Origin: Acidimicrobiales bacterium
GTDB lineage: Bacteria; Actinomycetota; Acidimicrobiia; Acidimicrobiales; SZUA-35
Direction: 5' to 3'
Length of the DNA: 59,415 nt
Assembly: GCA_028285495.1 (NCBI GenBank)
Contig: JANQPB010000045.1
Span: 1-59,415 of the forward strand
Shown piece after piece: positions 50,806 through 58,142 of this stretch. Position 1 is the stretch's first letter. Each line of letters starts with the position of its first letter. Position numbers and translations under genes: made by a program. A model generated the notes under the pieces. That model was given only the letters and a program-made list of their open reading frames with translations, did no database searches and had not been told where the DNA came from.

Positions 50806-52125
50806 GTGATGCGTGTGGTGATCGTGGTCCGGGCCGACCCGGCGATCTGTGGGCATTCCGGCGAGGCCAGGAACCTGGCCGAGGCGGCGATCGCCCGCGG
50901 GGTCGACGAGGTGGTGATCCTGACCTGGCCGGTCGACGTGCTGGCCGCGGCCGGGATCCCGCTGAAACCGATCGACACGGTGCTGCCCTACAGCCCGGGG
51001 ATCACCGTCGAGCGGCCGGAGGCGGTCGGCGACTACAAGGTCCCCGACGGCCGCTTCGAGGCCGGGCTCCGAGGCCGGCTGGTCGAGCTGTTCACCGACG
51101 GCGTGCCGACGATCTGCCTGTCGCTCTACCTCTCGCCCCACACCACGATCGTGCACGAGGCCCTGACCGCGGCCCGGGCGATGGGCGGCGGCCACGAGGT
51201 GACGACGATCGCCGAGGCCGTCGGCTCCGACATCACCAACGTGGTCCGCCGCTGCGTGGCCGAGGGTCGCTACGGCCCGGCCGCGTACCTGCTGTCCGCG
51301 TACCTGGCCAGCGATCGCTGCGTCGCCGTGTCGGCCTACACGGTGTCGTTGATCGTCGAGGCGGCGGCCACGGTCGACGAGGCGATGGGGACGGACTTCG
51401 CGGCGCGATGCCGTGACCGGGTGCGGGTGAGCTACCCGGCGGTGGACTCGTCTGCCTTCATCGACCTCGATCCGGTCCGGGTCGACGAGGTGCTCGAGCG
51501 GCGGGGCCTGGAGCGGGGCGGCTACCTGCTCTTCCTCTCCCGGGTCACGCCGGCGAAGGGGGTCGAGGACCTCCTGGCCGCCTACGCCCGCTGCGGGGCC
51601 CGCAGCCAGGTCGACCTGGTCGTGGCCGGGACCGGTCCGGGCCTGGCCCGGGCCAGGGCGCAGGCCGGCGGCTGCCCGAGCGTGCGGTTCCTGACCGACG
51701 TCGACGACGCCGAGAAGCCGGCGCTCATGTCGGGTTGTGCGGCCTTCGTGCTGCCAAGCAAGCCCCGCGACGAGTTCGTCGAGACGTTCGGGATCGCACT
51801 GGTCGAGAAGATGCTGGCCGGCGGCGGACCGGTGATCACCACCGACACCGGCGGGATCCCCGAGGCCGTCGGCGATGCGTCGATCCAGGTCAGGGCCGGG
51901 AGCCCGTCGTCCATCGCCGCCGGGATCGACCGGGCGGTGCTCGGCATGAGCAACCTCCGCCTGCTGGAGGCGGCCGACGAGGCCCGCACCAACGCCATGC
52001 AGTTCGATCGACGACCGATCTTCGACCGGCTCTTCGCCGGCCTGCTGTCCGACGCCGAGCCGCGGACCGCCGTCCCGTCGCGCCGACCGGAGGGCGTCGC
52101 CGCCGAGTGGGGTGCTAGTAGTTGA
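50806..52125 (+). CDS. GT4-type glycosyltransferase
   Basis: 439 residues, start GTG 50806 or ATG 50809 after GAGGAGGTG. GT-B fold: VVIVVRADPAICGHSGEARN at the N-terminus; the C-terminal domain has LLFLSRVTPAKGVEDLLAAY, VVAGTGPG, and the nucleotide-sugar motif ETFGIALVEKMLAGGGPVIT with DTGGIPEAVGD. It transfers a hexose or related sugar from a nucleotide donor; the acceptor is unknown. It starts 10 bases after the GH92 gene ends, so a mannosidase and a glycosyltransferase are co-expressed. Its end overlaps the convergent SDR by 11 bases. Confidence 0.88.
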   Translation: MMRVVIVVRADPAICGHSGEARNLAEAAIARGVDEVVILTWPVDVLAAAGIPLKPIDTVLPYSPGITVERPEAVGDYKVPDGRFEAGLRGRLVELFTDGVPTICLSLYLSPHTTIVHEALTAARAMGGGHEVTTIAEAVGSDITNVVRRCVAEGRYGPAAYLLSAYLASDRCVAVSAYTVSLIVEAAATVDEAMGTDFAARCRDRVRVSYPAVDSSAFIDLDPVRVDEVLERRGLERGGYLLFLSRVTPAKGVEDLLAAYARCGARSQVDLVVAGTGPGLARARAQAGGCPSVRFLTDVDDAEKPALMSGCAAFVLPSKPRDEFVETFGIALVEKMLAGGGPVITTDTGGIPEAVGDASIQVRAGSPSSIAAGIDRAVLGMSNLRLLEAADEARTNAMQFDRRPIFDRLFAGLLSDAEPRTAVPSRRPEGVAAEWGASS

Positions 52126-52879
52126 TCCGCTTGAGGAAGCCGCCGTCGACGGTGACGTTGGCCCCGTTGACGTGGCTCGCCACGTCGCCGGCCAGGAAGG
52201 CGACGACGTTGGCCACGTCCTGGGCGCTCCCCATCTGACCACCGGGGTGGGCCTGCTGGGTCGCCTCGAAGAACGGGGCCATGTTCTGGCGGATCGAGTC
52301 CCAGTCGCCGCCCTCGATGAGGATCGGGCCGGGTGACACCACGTTGCAGCGGATGCCCTTGGCCCCGAGCACCTGGGCCTGACCCAGGGTCCAGTTGGTG
52401 GCCGCCGCCTTGAGGGCCGAGTAGCTGCCGGAGCCGGTGGCGAAGTGCTCGGCCGAGGCCGTGGTGCCGATGGTGATCACCGACCCACCGCCCCCCTCGG
52501 CCAGGTCGTCGGTGGCGGCCTCGACCCCGGCGACCAGGGCCATCAGGTCGATGTTGAAGTTGTTGATCCAGCCGTCGAGCTTGCGCTGCGGCTTGGCCGA
52601 CGTGTTGTGGACGTAGGCGTCGATCCCGCCGAGCTGCTCGATCGACGATGCGATCCAGGCGGTCAGCGACCCGGTGTCGCCGGCGTCGACCGCCCCGCCG
52701 ACGACCGTGCCGTCGTTGGCCGCTGACAGCTCCGCCACCGCGGCCTCGACGTCGTCGGCCGAGCGGGCGCACAGCGCCACCGACGCCCCCTCCCTCAGGA
52801 GGGTCTCGACCACCGCCCGCCCGATGCCCTTGGTCGATCCGGTGACCAGCGCTCGCTTGCCTGCCAACCCGAGGTCCAT
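52115..52879 (-). CDS. Short-chain dehydrogenase/reductase
   Basis: 254 residues from the ATG at 52879, preceded by GAAAGGA. Cofactor motif TGSTKGIG, strand-2 end LCARSAD (NADP-like). The usual NNAG is replaced by VHNTSAK. The catalytic pair is SYSALKAA. The end VNGANVTVDGGFLKRINY is classical. It sits tail to tail with the GT4 gene and head to head with another SDR at 53 kb. Confidence 0.87.
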   Translation of the reverse strand: MDLGLAGKRALVTGSTKGIGRAVVETLLREGASVALCARSADDVEAAVAELSAANDGTVVGGAVDAGDTGSLTAWIASSIEQLGGIDAYVHNTSAKPQRKLDGWINNFNIDLMALVAGVEAATDDLAEGGGGSVITIGTTASAEHFATGSGSYSALKAAATNWTLGQAQVLGAKGIRCNVVSPGPILIEGGDWDSIRQNMAPFFEATQQAHPGGQMGSAQDVANVVAFLAGDVASHVNGANVTVDGGFLKRINY

Positions 52880-53048
52880 GTGTCGCGTCCTTTCGTGATG
52901 ATCGCCACCGATCATCGACGACCGGCCCGCCGCCCACAACTCGCCCGTCACCGACCCGAGGGGCACAGGGGTGAAAGGGCGCGGCGGGCGATGTCGGACG
53001 AGGGTGCCGGCCCGAAGATGGACGGCAACGGAATCGAAGGAGATCGAT

Positions 53049-54104
53049 ATGTCCGCCAACCCGACCGACGACGCCGACACCGCCGACCAGACGAACTCGA
53101 CCGGCACCCCTGACACCGACCGGCGGCCGGGACCCGTCGCCCTCGTCACCGGGGCCACGTCTGGCCTCGGCTTCGCCGCTGCGGCCCAGCTGCCCGAGCG
53201 GGGCTACCGTCGCATCGTCGTCACCGGCCGCACCGCGGACCGGGCCGAGGACGCCCGGCGCCGGCTGGCCGAGCAGACCGGATGTGATCGCTTCCTGGCC
53301 GTCGCCCTCGACCTGTCGAAGCCGGCCAGCGTCCGGGCCGCCGTTCGCCGACTCGGCGAGCAGGGCGTGACCTTCGACTACCTGTTGCTCAACGCCGGCA
53401 TGGTGTCGGGCCGGGGCCGGGAGATCACCGACGCCGGGGTCGAGCTGACGTTCGCCTCGTCGCTGGTCGGCCACCACCAGCTGACGATGGGCCTGCTCGG
53501 CCGGGACGGCCTCGCCCCATCGGCCCGGATCGTGATCGCCGGATCCGAGGCGGCCCGCGGTGACCTGCCGACGTTCACCCCGACCGATCTCGCCACCCTG
53601 GCCGGCACCCACTACCGGGGCGATCTGGAGGCCGCAGCCGAGGCCCTGATCCGGGGAACGGCGCCGGGCCGCTACAAGCCGGGCAACACCTACGCCGACA
53701 CCAAGCTGTTCGTCGCCTGGTGGGCCGCCGCCCTGGCCCGGCGCCTCCCCGACGGCATGGCCGTGAACGCCGTCTCACCCGGCAGCGCCCCCGACACCGC
53801 AGCCGACCGCAACATGAACCTCTTCATGAAGCGGATCATGGTCCCGGTGATGAAGATGATGCCGAAGCGCTTCGGCATGGCGGCCGACACGCCGACCGCC
53901 GCCGCCCGCTACCTCGACGTGGCGGACTACCCGGCCGACGTCAGCGGCGAGTTCTTCGCCTCGGCCCCGAAGAAGGTGACCGGTCCGTTGCACCGGGTCG
54001 AGCTCGACCACGTGCACATCGAGGCCAACCAGGAGGCGGCGTGGCGGGCCCTCACCCGGGTCGCCGCCGCCCCCATGCCGGAGCGGGCCGGCTCGACCAG
54101 CTGA
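53049..54104 (+). CDS. Short-chain dehydrogenase/reductase (retinol dehydrogenase-like)
   Basis: 351 residues; the ATG at 53049 follows AAGGAGATCGAT. A 30-residue Asp/Thr-rich leader precedes VTGATSGLGFAAAA and VVTGRTADRAED (NADP-type). LLLNAGMVSG, Ser in VIAGSEAARG and TYADTKLFVAW (Tyr/Lys) are present. The extended C-terminus with FMKRIMVPVMKMMPKRFG and a late LHRVELDHVHIE matches the WWOX/retinol-dehydrogenase-like SDR subgroup, which acts on lipophilic alcohols or ketones. Confidence 0.85.
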   Translation: MSANPTDDADTADQTNSTGTPDTDRRPGPVALVTGATSGLGFAAAAQLPERGYRRIVVTGRTADRAEDARRRLAEQTGCDRFLAVALDLSKPASVRAAVRRLGEQGVTFDYLLLNAGMVSGRGREITDAGVELTFASSLVGHHQLTMGLLGRDGLAPSARIVIAGSEAARGDLPTFTPTDLATLAGTHYRGDLEAAAEALIRGTAPGRYKPGNTYADTKLFVAWWAAALARRLPDGMAVNAVSPGSAPDTAADRNMNLFMKRIMVPVMKMMPKRFGMAADTPTAAARYLDVADYPADVSGEFFASAPKKVTGPLHRVELDHVHIEANQEAAWRALTRVAAAPMPERAGSTS

Positions 54105-54123
54105 GTCACGACGGTGGGAACGA

Positions 54124-54158
54124 CCGTCGGGCCACCGAGAGGTGTGGTGGCCCGACGG
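54124..54158. terminator. Bidirectional hairpin between convergent SDR genes
   Basis: CCGTCGGGCCACC (54124-54136) pairs perfectly over 13 bp with GGTGGCCCGACGG (54146-54158) around a 9-base loop. It lies between the ends of two convergent genes. There is no T-tract. Its design matches the hairpin at 38009-38044. Confidence 0.65.
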
Positions 54159-54216
54159 CTCGACCGGTCGGGGAGGAGACCGGTGGTTCCCGACCAGCGG
54201 CGCCACGACCCGTGCG

Positions 54217-55092
54217 TCACGATGCGCCGCCGGCGATCTCGATGTTGATGCCGGTGAGGTACGAGGCCTCGTCCGACAGCAGGAAGCGGACGACCGAGGC
54301 CACCTCGTCGAGCGAGCCGTAGCGCCGGAGCGGCACCTGTCCGATCATCTCGGCGGCCACGGTCTCGACGTCGTCGCCGTAGTACGGGCTCGGCGCCGCC
54401 GCCTGGAGCTCGACCTGGCGATCCCACATCATCCCCGGCCCGATGAAGGCGGGGCTGATGGCGTTGACCCGGATCCCGACCGGGGCCAGGTCGACCGCCG
54501 CGGTCTTGGTCATCCCGAGCACGGCGGCCTTCGAGGCGGCGTAGGCGACCATGTTCGGCGGCCCGCCCAGGGCGGCCATCGACGCCGCGTTGACGGCGGC
54601 GCCGGGCCTGGCCGTCGCCCGCAGCGCCCCGGCCCAGGCCCGGAGCACCACGAAGGCCCCGGTGACGTTGATGTCGAGCACCCGCCGGAAGTCGTCGACG
54701 TCGTAGTCGGCGGTGTTGCTGAACGCCCCCTGGTAGCCGGCGTTGTTGTAGAGCAGGTCGGGCACGCCGATGGCGTCGCTGATCTGATCGACGGCAGCGG
54801 CCACCTGTCCGGGGTCGGTCACGTCGAACGCCACCGAGGTCGTCGCCGACGCATCGCTGGTCGGCGACGCCTCGACACAGCGGGCCACGGTCTCACCCAG
54901 CTCGGCGCCGCGGCTGGCCAGGTCGGCCGCCGCGATCGCCGCCCCCGCCCGGGCCAGGTGAACGGCGGCGGCCCGGCCGAGGTCGCCGGCGGCGCCGGTG
55001 ATCAGGGCGATGCGCCCGGCGAGGGGCGGCCGGGCCGGGTCGGTCGGCGTCGGATCGGTCTGGTCGGGATCGGTGGCAGCGGGGTCGGTCAC
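54217..55092 (-). CDS. Short-chain dehydrogenase, probable polyol dehydrogenase (SmoS-like position)
   Basis: 291 residues, GTG start at 55092. A 25-residue Asp/Pro/Thr-rich leader precedes TGAAGDLGRAAAVHL and AAADLAS, where the Asp suggests NAD. YNNAGYQGAF, Ser in NAASMAALGG and YAASKAA complete the triad, and the protein ends TGINIEIAGGAS. It is the last gene of the ABC transporter operon. In Rhodobacter-type smoEFGKS operons the gene in this place encodes sorbitol dehydrogenase, so oxidation of an imported polyol is the best inference. Confidence 0.82.
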   Translation of the reverse strand: MTDPAATDPDQTDPTPTDPARPPLAGRIALITGAAGDLGRAAAVHLARAGAAIAAADLASRGAELGETVARCVEASPTSDASATTSVAFDVTDPGQVAAAVDQISDAIGVPDLLYNNAGYQGAFSNTADYDVDDFRRVLDINVTGAFVVLRAWAGALRATARPGAAVNAASMAALGGPPNMVAYAASKAAVLGMTKTAAVDLAPVGIRVNAISPAFIGPGMMWDRQVELQAAAPSPYYGDDVETVAAEMIGQVPLRRYGSLDEVASVVRFLLSDEASYLTGINIEIAGGAS

Positions 55093-55109
55093 GGCGTCGA
55101 TCGTGGCAG

Positions 55110-56195
55110 TCAGTTGAGCCGCTCGCCTCCCGGGCCGAACAGGTGGATCGGGCCGCCCAGCCCGATGGCGACGTTGTCGTCGCGCCTCACGTCGCTCTCG
55201 CCCTCACCCCGGACCACGATCTGGGTGGTCTCGCCCCGGTGCTCGACGTCGATGTGCACGAACGCCTCCGAACCGAGGTCCTCGACCACCGACACCCGGC
55301 CGGGCAGCGTGCGATCGCCGTCGCTGGGAACGAGGGCCAGGTGCTCGGGCCGGACCCCGAGCGTGACCGACGGGTGAGCGCCGACCGATCGACCGACCTC
55401 ACCGTCGAGCGGGACCGTCATCGAGCCGAGGGCGACCCCCGAGCCGTCGCCGCCGTCGACCTCGAGGAGGTTCATGGCCGGCGAGCCGATGAAGCCGGCG
55501 ACGAACCGGTTCGCCGGACGGCTGTACATCTCGCGGGGCGAGGCGCACTGCTGCAGCTTGCCCGACTCCAGCACCGCCACCCGGTCGCCGAGGGTCATCG
55601 CCTCGACCTGGTCGTGGGTCACGTAGACGGTGGTCACGCCCAGATCGGCCTGCAGGTCGGCCAGCTGGGTGCGGGTCTGGACCCGGAGCTTGGCGTCGAG
55701 GTTGGACAGCGGCTCGTCCATCAGGAAGACCTGGGGCTCGCGGACGATCGCCCGGCCCATCGCCACCCGCTGGCGCTGGCCGCCGGACAGGTTCTTCGGC
55801 TTGCGTTCGAGGTAGGGCTCGAGGTCGAGGATCCTGGCCGCCTCGGCCACCCGGCGCTGCCGCTCCTCCTTCGGGATGCCCTGCTGCTTGAGGGCGAAGC
55901 CCATGTTGGCGGCGACCGACATCTGCGGGTAGAGGGCGTAGTTCTGGAACACCATGGCGATGTCCCGCTCCTTGGGCGGGACCAGCGTGACGTCCCGCTC
56001 GCCGATGTGGATCGAGCCGTTGTCGATGAACTCGAGCCCGGCCAGCATCCGCAGCGCCGTCGACTTGCCCGAGCCGGACGGCCCGACGACGACGAGGAAC
56101 TCGCCGTCGGCGATGTCGAGGTCGAGCCGGTCGACGGCGGCGATGTCGGTGCCGGGGTAGATCCGGGTGGCCTCGTCGTAGCGAACCTGTGCCAT
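55110..56195 (-). CDS. Sugar/polyol ABC transporter ATP-binding protein (MalK/UgpC/SmoK type)
   Basis: 361 residues from the ATG at 56195. Walker A GPSGSGKST, signature LSGGQRQRVAMGRAIV, Walker B VFLMDEPLSNLDAKLR and the switch His in YVTHDQVEAMTLGDR are complete. The C-terminal 120 residues form the TOBE regulatory domain (VTLGVRPEHLAL, HIDVEHRGETTQIVV). It energises uptake through the two permeases encoded upstream. The gap to the SDR gene is 17 bases. Confidence 0.92.
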   Translation of the reverse strand: MAQVRYDEATRIYPGTDIAAVDRLDLDIADGEFLVVVGPSGSGKSTALRMLAGLEFIDNGSIHIGERDVTLVPPKERDIAMVFQNYALYPQMSVAANMGFALKQQGIPKEERQRRVAEAARILDLEPYLERKPKNLSGGQRQRVAMGRAIVREPQVFLMDEPLSNLDAKLRVQTRTQLADLQADLGVTTVYVTHDQVEAMTLGDRVAVLESGKLQQCASPREMYSRPANRFVAGFIGSPAMNLLEVDGGDGSGVALGSMTVPLDGEVGRSVGAHPSVTLGVRPEHLALVPSDGDRTLPGRVSVVEDLGSEAFVHIDVEHRGETTQIVVRGEGESDVRRDDNVAIGLGGPIHLFGPGGERLN

Positions 56196-56235
56196 GTCGG
56201 TGTTGCTCCTCGTCCTCGCGCTGGTCCTCGTCGTC

Positions 56236-57069
56236 CTACTTGATTGCGCCCATGGCCAGGCCACGGATCATTCGCTTCTGGGCCACCCACCCTGCGATCA
56301 GCACCGGCAGGGTGGCCACGGTCGAGGCGGCCGAGAGCCGGGCCAGGAAGTTGCCGCGGGTGCTCACGTTCGACGTCACCCAGATCGGCACCGTCGAGCC
56401 GTCGACCGGGTTGAGCTGGACGGCAAGGAAGAACTCGTTCCAGGCGAAGATCACGCACAGCAGCGCCGTGGCCGCCAGCCCGGGGGCGGCGATCGGCAGG
56501 ATGACCGACGTGATCTGGCCCCGCAGGCTGGCTCCGTCGAGCTGGGCCGCTTCGATCAGCTCCCTTGGCACCTCCTGGAAGAACGACCGCAGCATCCAGA
56601 CCGCGAGCGGCAGGTTCATGGCCGTGTAGAGCACGATGAGGACGAGCCGGGTGTTCAGGATGTCGAGCTCGCGGGCGATGATCCACAGCGGCAGGATCGC
56701 GGCCACGATCGGCAGGAACTTGGTCGAGATGAAGAAGAAGAGGACGTCACGCCACTTGGCGACCGGCCGGATCGACAGGGCGTAGGCGGCCGGGACGGCG
56801 AGGATCAGCACCAGGATCGTCGACACGATGACCGCCCAGGCCGAGTTGGTGAAGGCCTCACCGAAGCTGAGCAGGCCCTGGTCGCCGCTGGCGATGTCGC
56901 GGTAGCGATCGAGGGTCGGGTCGAAGAACAGCTTCGGGTCGGTGTTGGCGTCGGCCTCCTCCTTGAACCCGTTCAGCACCATCCAGAACACGGGGAAGAA
57001 GAACAGCAGGCCGATGAACCAGGTCAGCAGGCCGAGGAGGAACGAGCGGATGGGGTTCGATTCGGTCAT
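56236..57069 (-). CDS. ABC transporter permease (MalG/SmoG type)
   Basis: 277 residues from the ATG at 57069, which follows GAGGAGGCAGCC. It has six transmembrane helices and the cytoplasmic EAA loop ELIEAAQLDGASLRGQ followed by ILPIAAPGL, which couples to the ATPase. YALSIRPVAKWRDVLFFF and AWNEFFLAVQL are typical of carbohydrate permeases of this class. It pairs with the next permease. Confidence 0.92.
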   Translation of the reverse strand: MTESNPIRSFLLGLLTWFIGLLFFFPVFWMVLNGFKEEADANTDPKLFFDPTLDRYRDIASGDQGLLSFGEAFTNSAWAVIVSTILVLILAVPAAYALSIRPVAKWRDVLFFFISTKFLPIVAAILPLWIIARELDILNTRLVLIVLYTAMNLPLAVWMLRSFFQEVPRELIEAAQLDGASLRGQITSVILPIAAPGLAATALLCVIFAWNEFFLAVQLNPVDGSTVPIWVTSNVSTRGNFLARLSAASTVATLPVLIAGWVAQKRMIRGLAMGAIK

Positions 57070-57079
57070 GGCTGCCTCC

Positions 57080-58033
57080 TCAGGCCGCGTCTTCGCCTTC
57101 GAGCAGGCCGGACAGGACGCGCAGGCCGAACGTGGCGATGATGATCGAGAACACGACCACCACGATGCTGTAGGCCGAGGCCTGGCCGAAGCGCCAGCCC
57201 CCGCCGATCGAGCGCTGGAACACGAAGTAGGGGACGTTGGTCGAGTCGGGCCCACCACCGGTCATCACATCGATGTGGTCGAACACCTGGATGAGGTAGA
57301 TGCTGCCGAGCAGCACGCCGAGCTCGAGGTAGGGGCGGAGGTGGGGCAGCGTGATCTGGAAGAAGATGCCCGAGGTCGAGGCCCCGTCGACCCTGGCCGC
57401 CTCCAGCACCGAGTCCGGCTGGCTCTGGAGACCGGCCAGCATGATCAGCATCATGAACGGCGTCCACTGCCAGACGAGAACCGTGACGATCGACCAGAGG
57501 GGGAAGCGGGAGACGAACTCGACGCTGCCGAACCCGAGCGTCTCCAGCAGCCAGTTGAGCACGCCGAAGGCCGAGCCGAGGATCTGGTTGTTCCACACGA
57601 GGCCGGCGACGACGGGCATGACGAGGAACGGGGTGATGAGCAGGGTGCGGACGAAGCCCTGGCCGAAGAACTTGCGGTCGAGGAGAACGGCCAGCGCCGT
57701 GCCGAGCACCACCGACAGCAGCACGGAGACGACCGTCATCAGCACGCTCGTCCACAATGCGCTGCGGAAGAACTCGTTGGTGGCCAGATCGGTGTAGTTC
57801 CCGAACCCGATGAACTCGCGGTCGGATGGCGGGACGATCGTCCACTCGGTGAGGCTGTACCAGAGGCTGAAGAGGAACGGCACCTGGGTCACCACGATGG
57901 TGAACAGCAGGGCCGGGAGGAGTGGCAGGCGACGCCGCCAGGCCTCGCGCCGCTGGTGACGGCGGCGCTCCTCGTCGGCCGTGACCGGTGCCGGCGAGTC
58001 GTCGATGGATTCGGGTACTGCGGTCGTCGTCAC
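57080..58033 (-). CDS. ABC transporter permease (MalF/SmoF type)
   Basis: 317 residues, GTG start at 58033. A charged N-terminus (ADEERRRHQRREAWRRRL) precedes six membrane helices. The EAA loop is SVLEAARVDGASTSGIFFQI, followed by LPHLRPYLELGV. LTEWTIVPPSDREFIGFGNY is the periplasmic segment shared by polyol and sugar permeases. It ends 10 bases before the partner permease and is separated from the binding-protein gene by 109 bases that contain two hairpins. Confidence 0.92.
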   Translation of the reverse strand: MTTTAVPESIDDSPAPVTADEERRRHQRREAWRRRLPLLPALLFTIVVTQVPFLFSLWYSLTEWTIVPPSDREFIGFGNYTDLATNEFFRSALWTSVLMTVVSVLLSVVLGTALAVLLDRKFFGQGFVRTLLITPFLVMPVVAGLVWNNQILGSAFGVLNWLLETLGFGSVEFVSRFPLWSIVTVLVWQWTPFMMLIMLAGLQSQPDSVLEAARVDGASTSGIFFQITLPHLRPYLELGVLLGSIYLIQVFDHIDVMTGGGPDSTNVPYFVFQRSIGGGWRFGQASAYSIVVVVFSIIIATFGLRVLSGLLEGEDAA

Positions 58034-58065
58034 GCTCTTCCCCCTCTCGGTGCGGACGAAGTGGT

Positions 58066-58131
58066 CTCCGGCTTCACGCCGGAGGTGGCGACCCGGGCGG
58101 CGGTCGAGCTCGTTGCCGGCCGCCGCCCGGG
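58066..58131 (-). promoter_or_regulatory. Two tandem stem-loops between binding-protein and permease genes
   Basis: CTCCGG/CCGGAG (58066-58071 with 58079-58084) and a 12-bp stem CCCGGGCGGCGG/CCGCCGCCCGGG (58092-58103 with 58120-58131) lie between the two genes. Stem-loops here often raise the ratio of binding protein to membrane subunits, by partial termination or by protecting the upstream mRNA end. Confidence 0.6.
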
Positions 58132-58142
58132 TGCAGGTGAAC

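Noticed and set aside
48484..52242. 1252-codon open frame on the minus strand
   Set aside because: Antisense to the GH92 and GT4 genes, low complexity and without motifs. It is a shadow frame.
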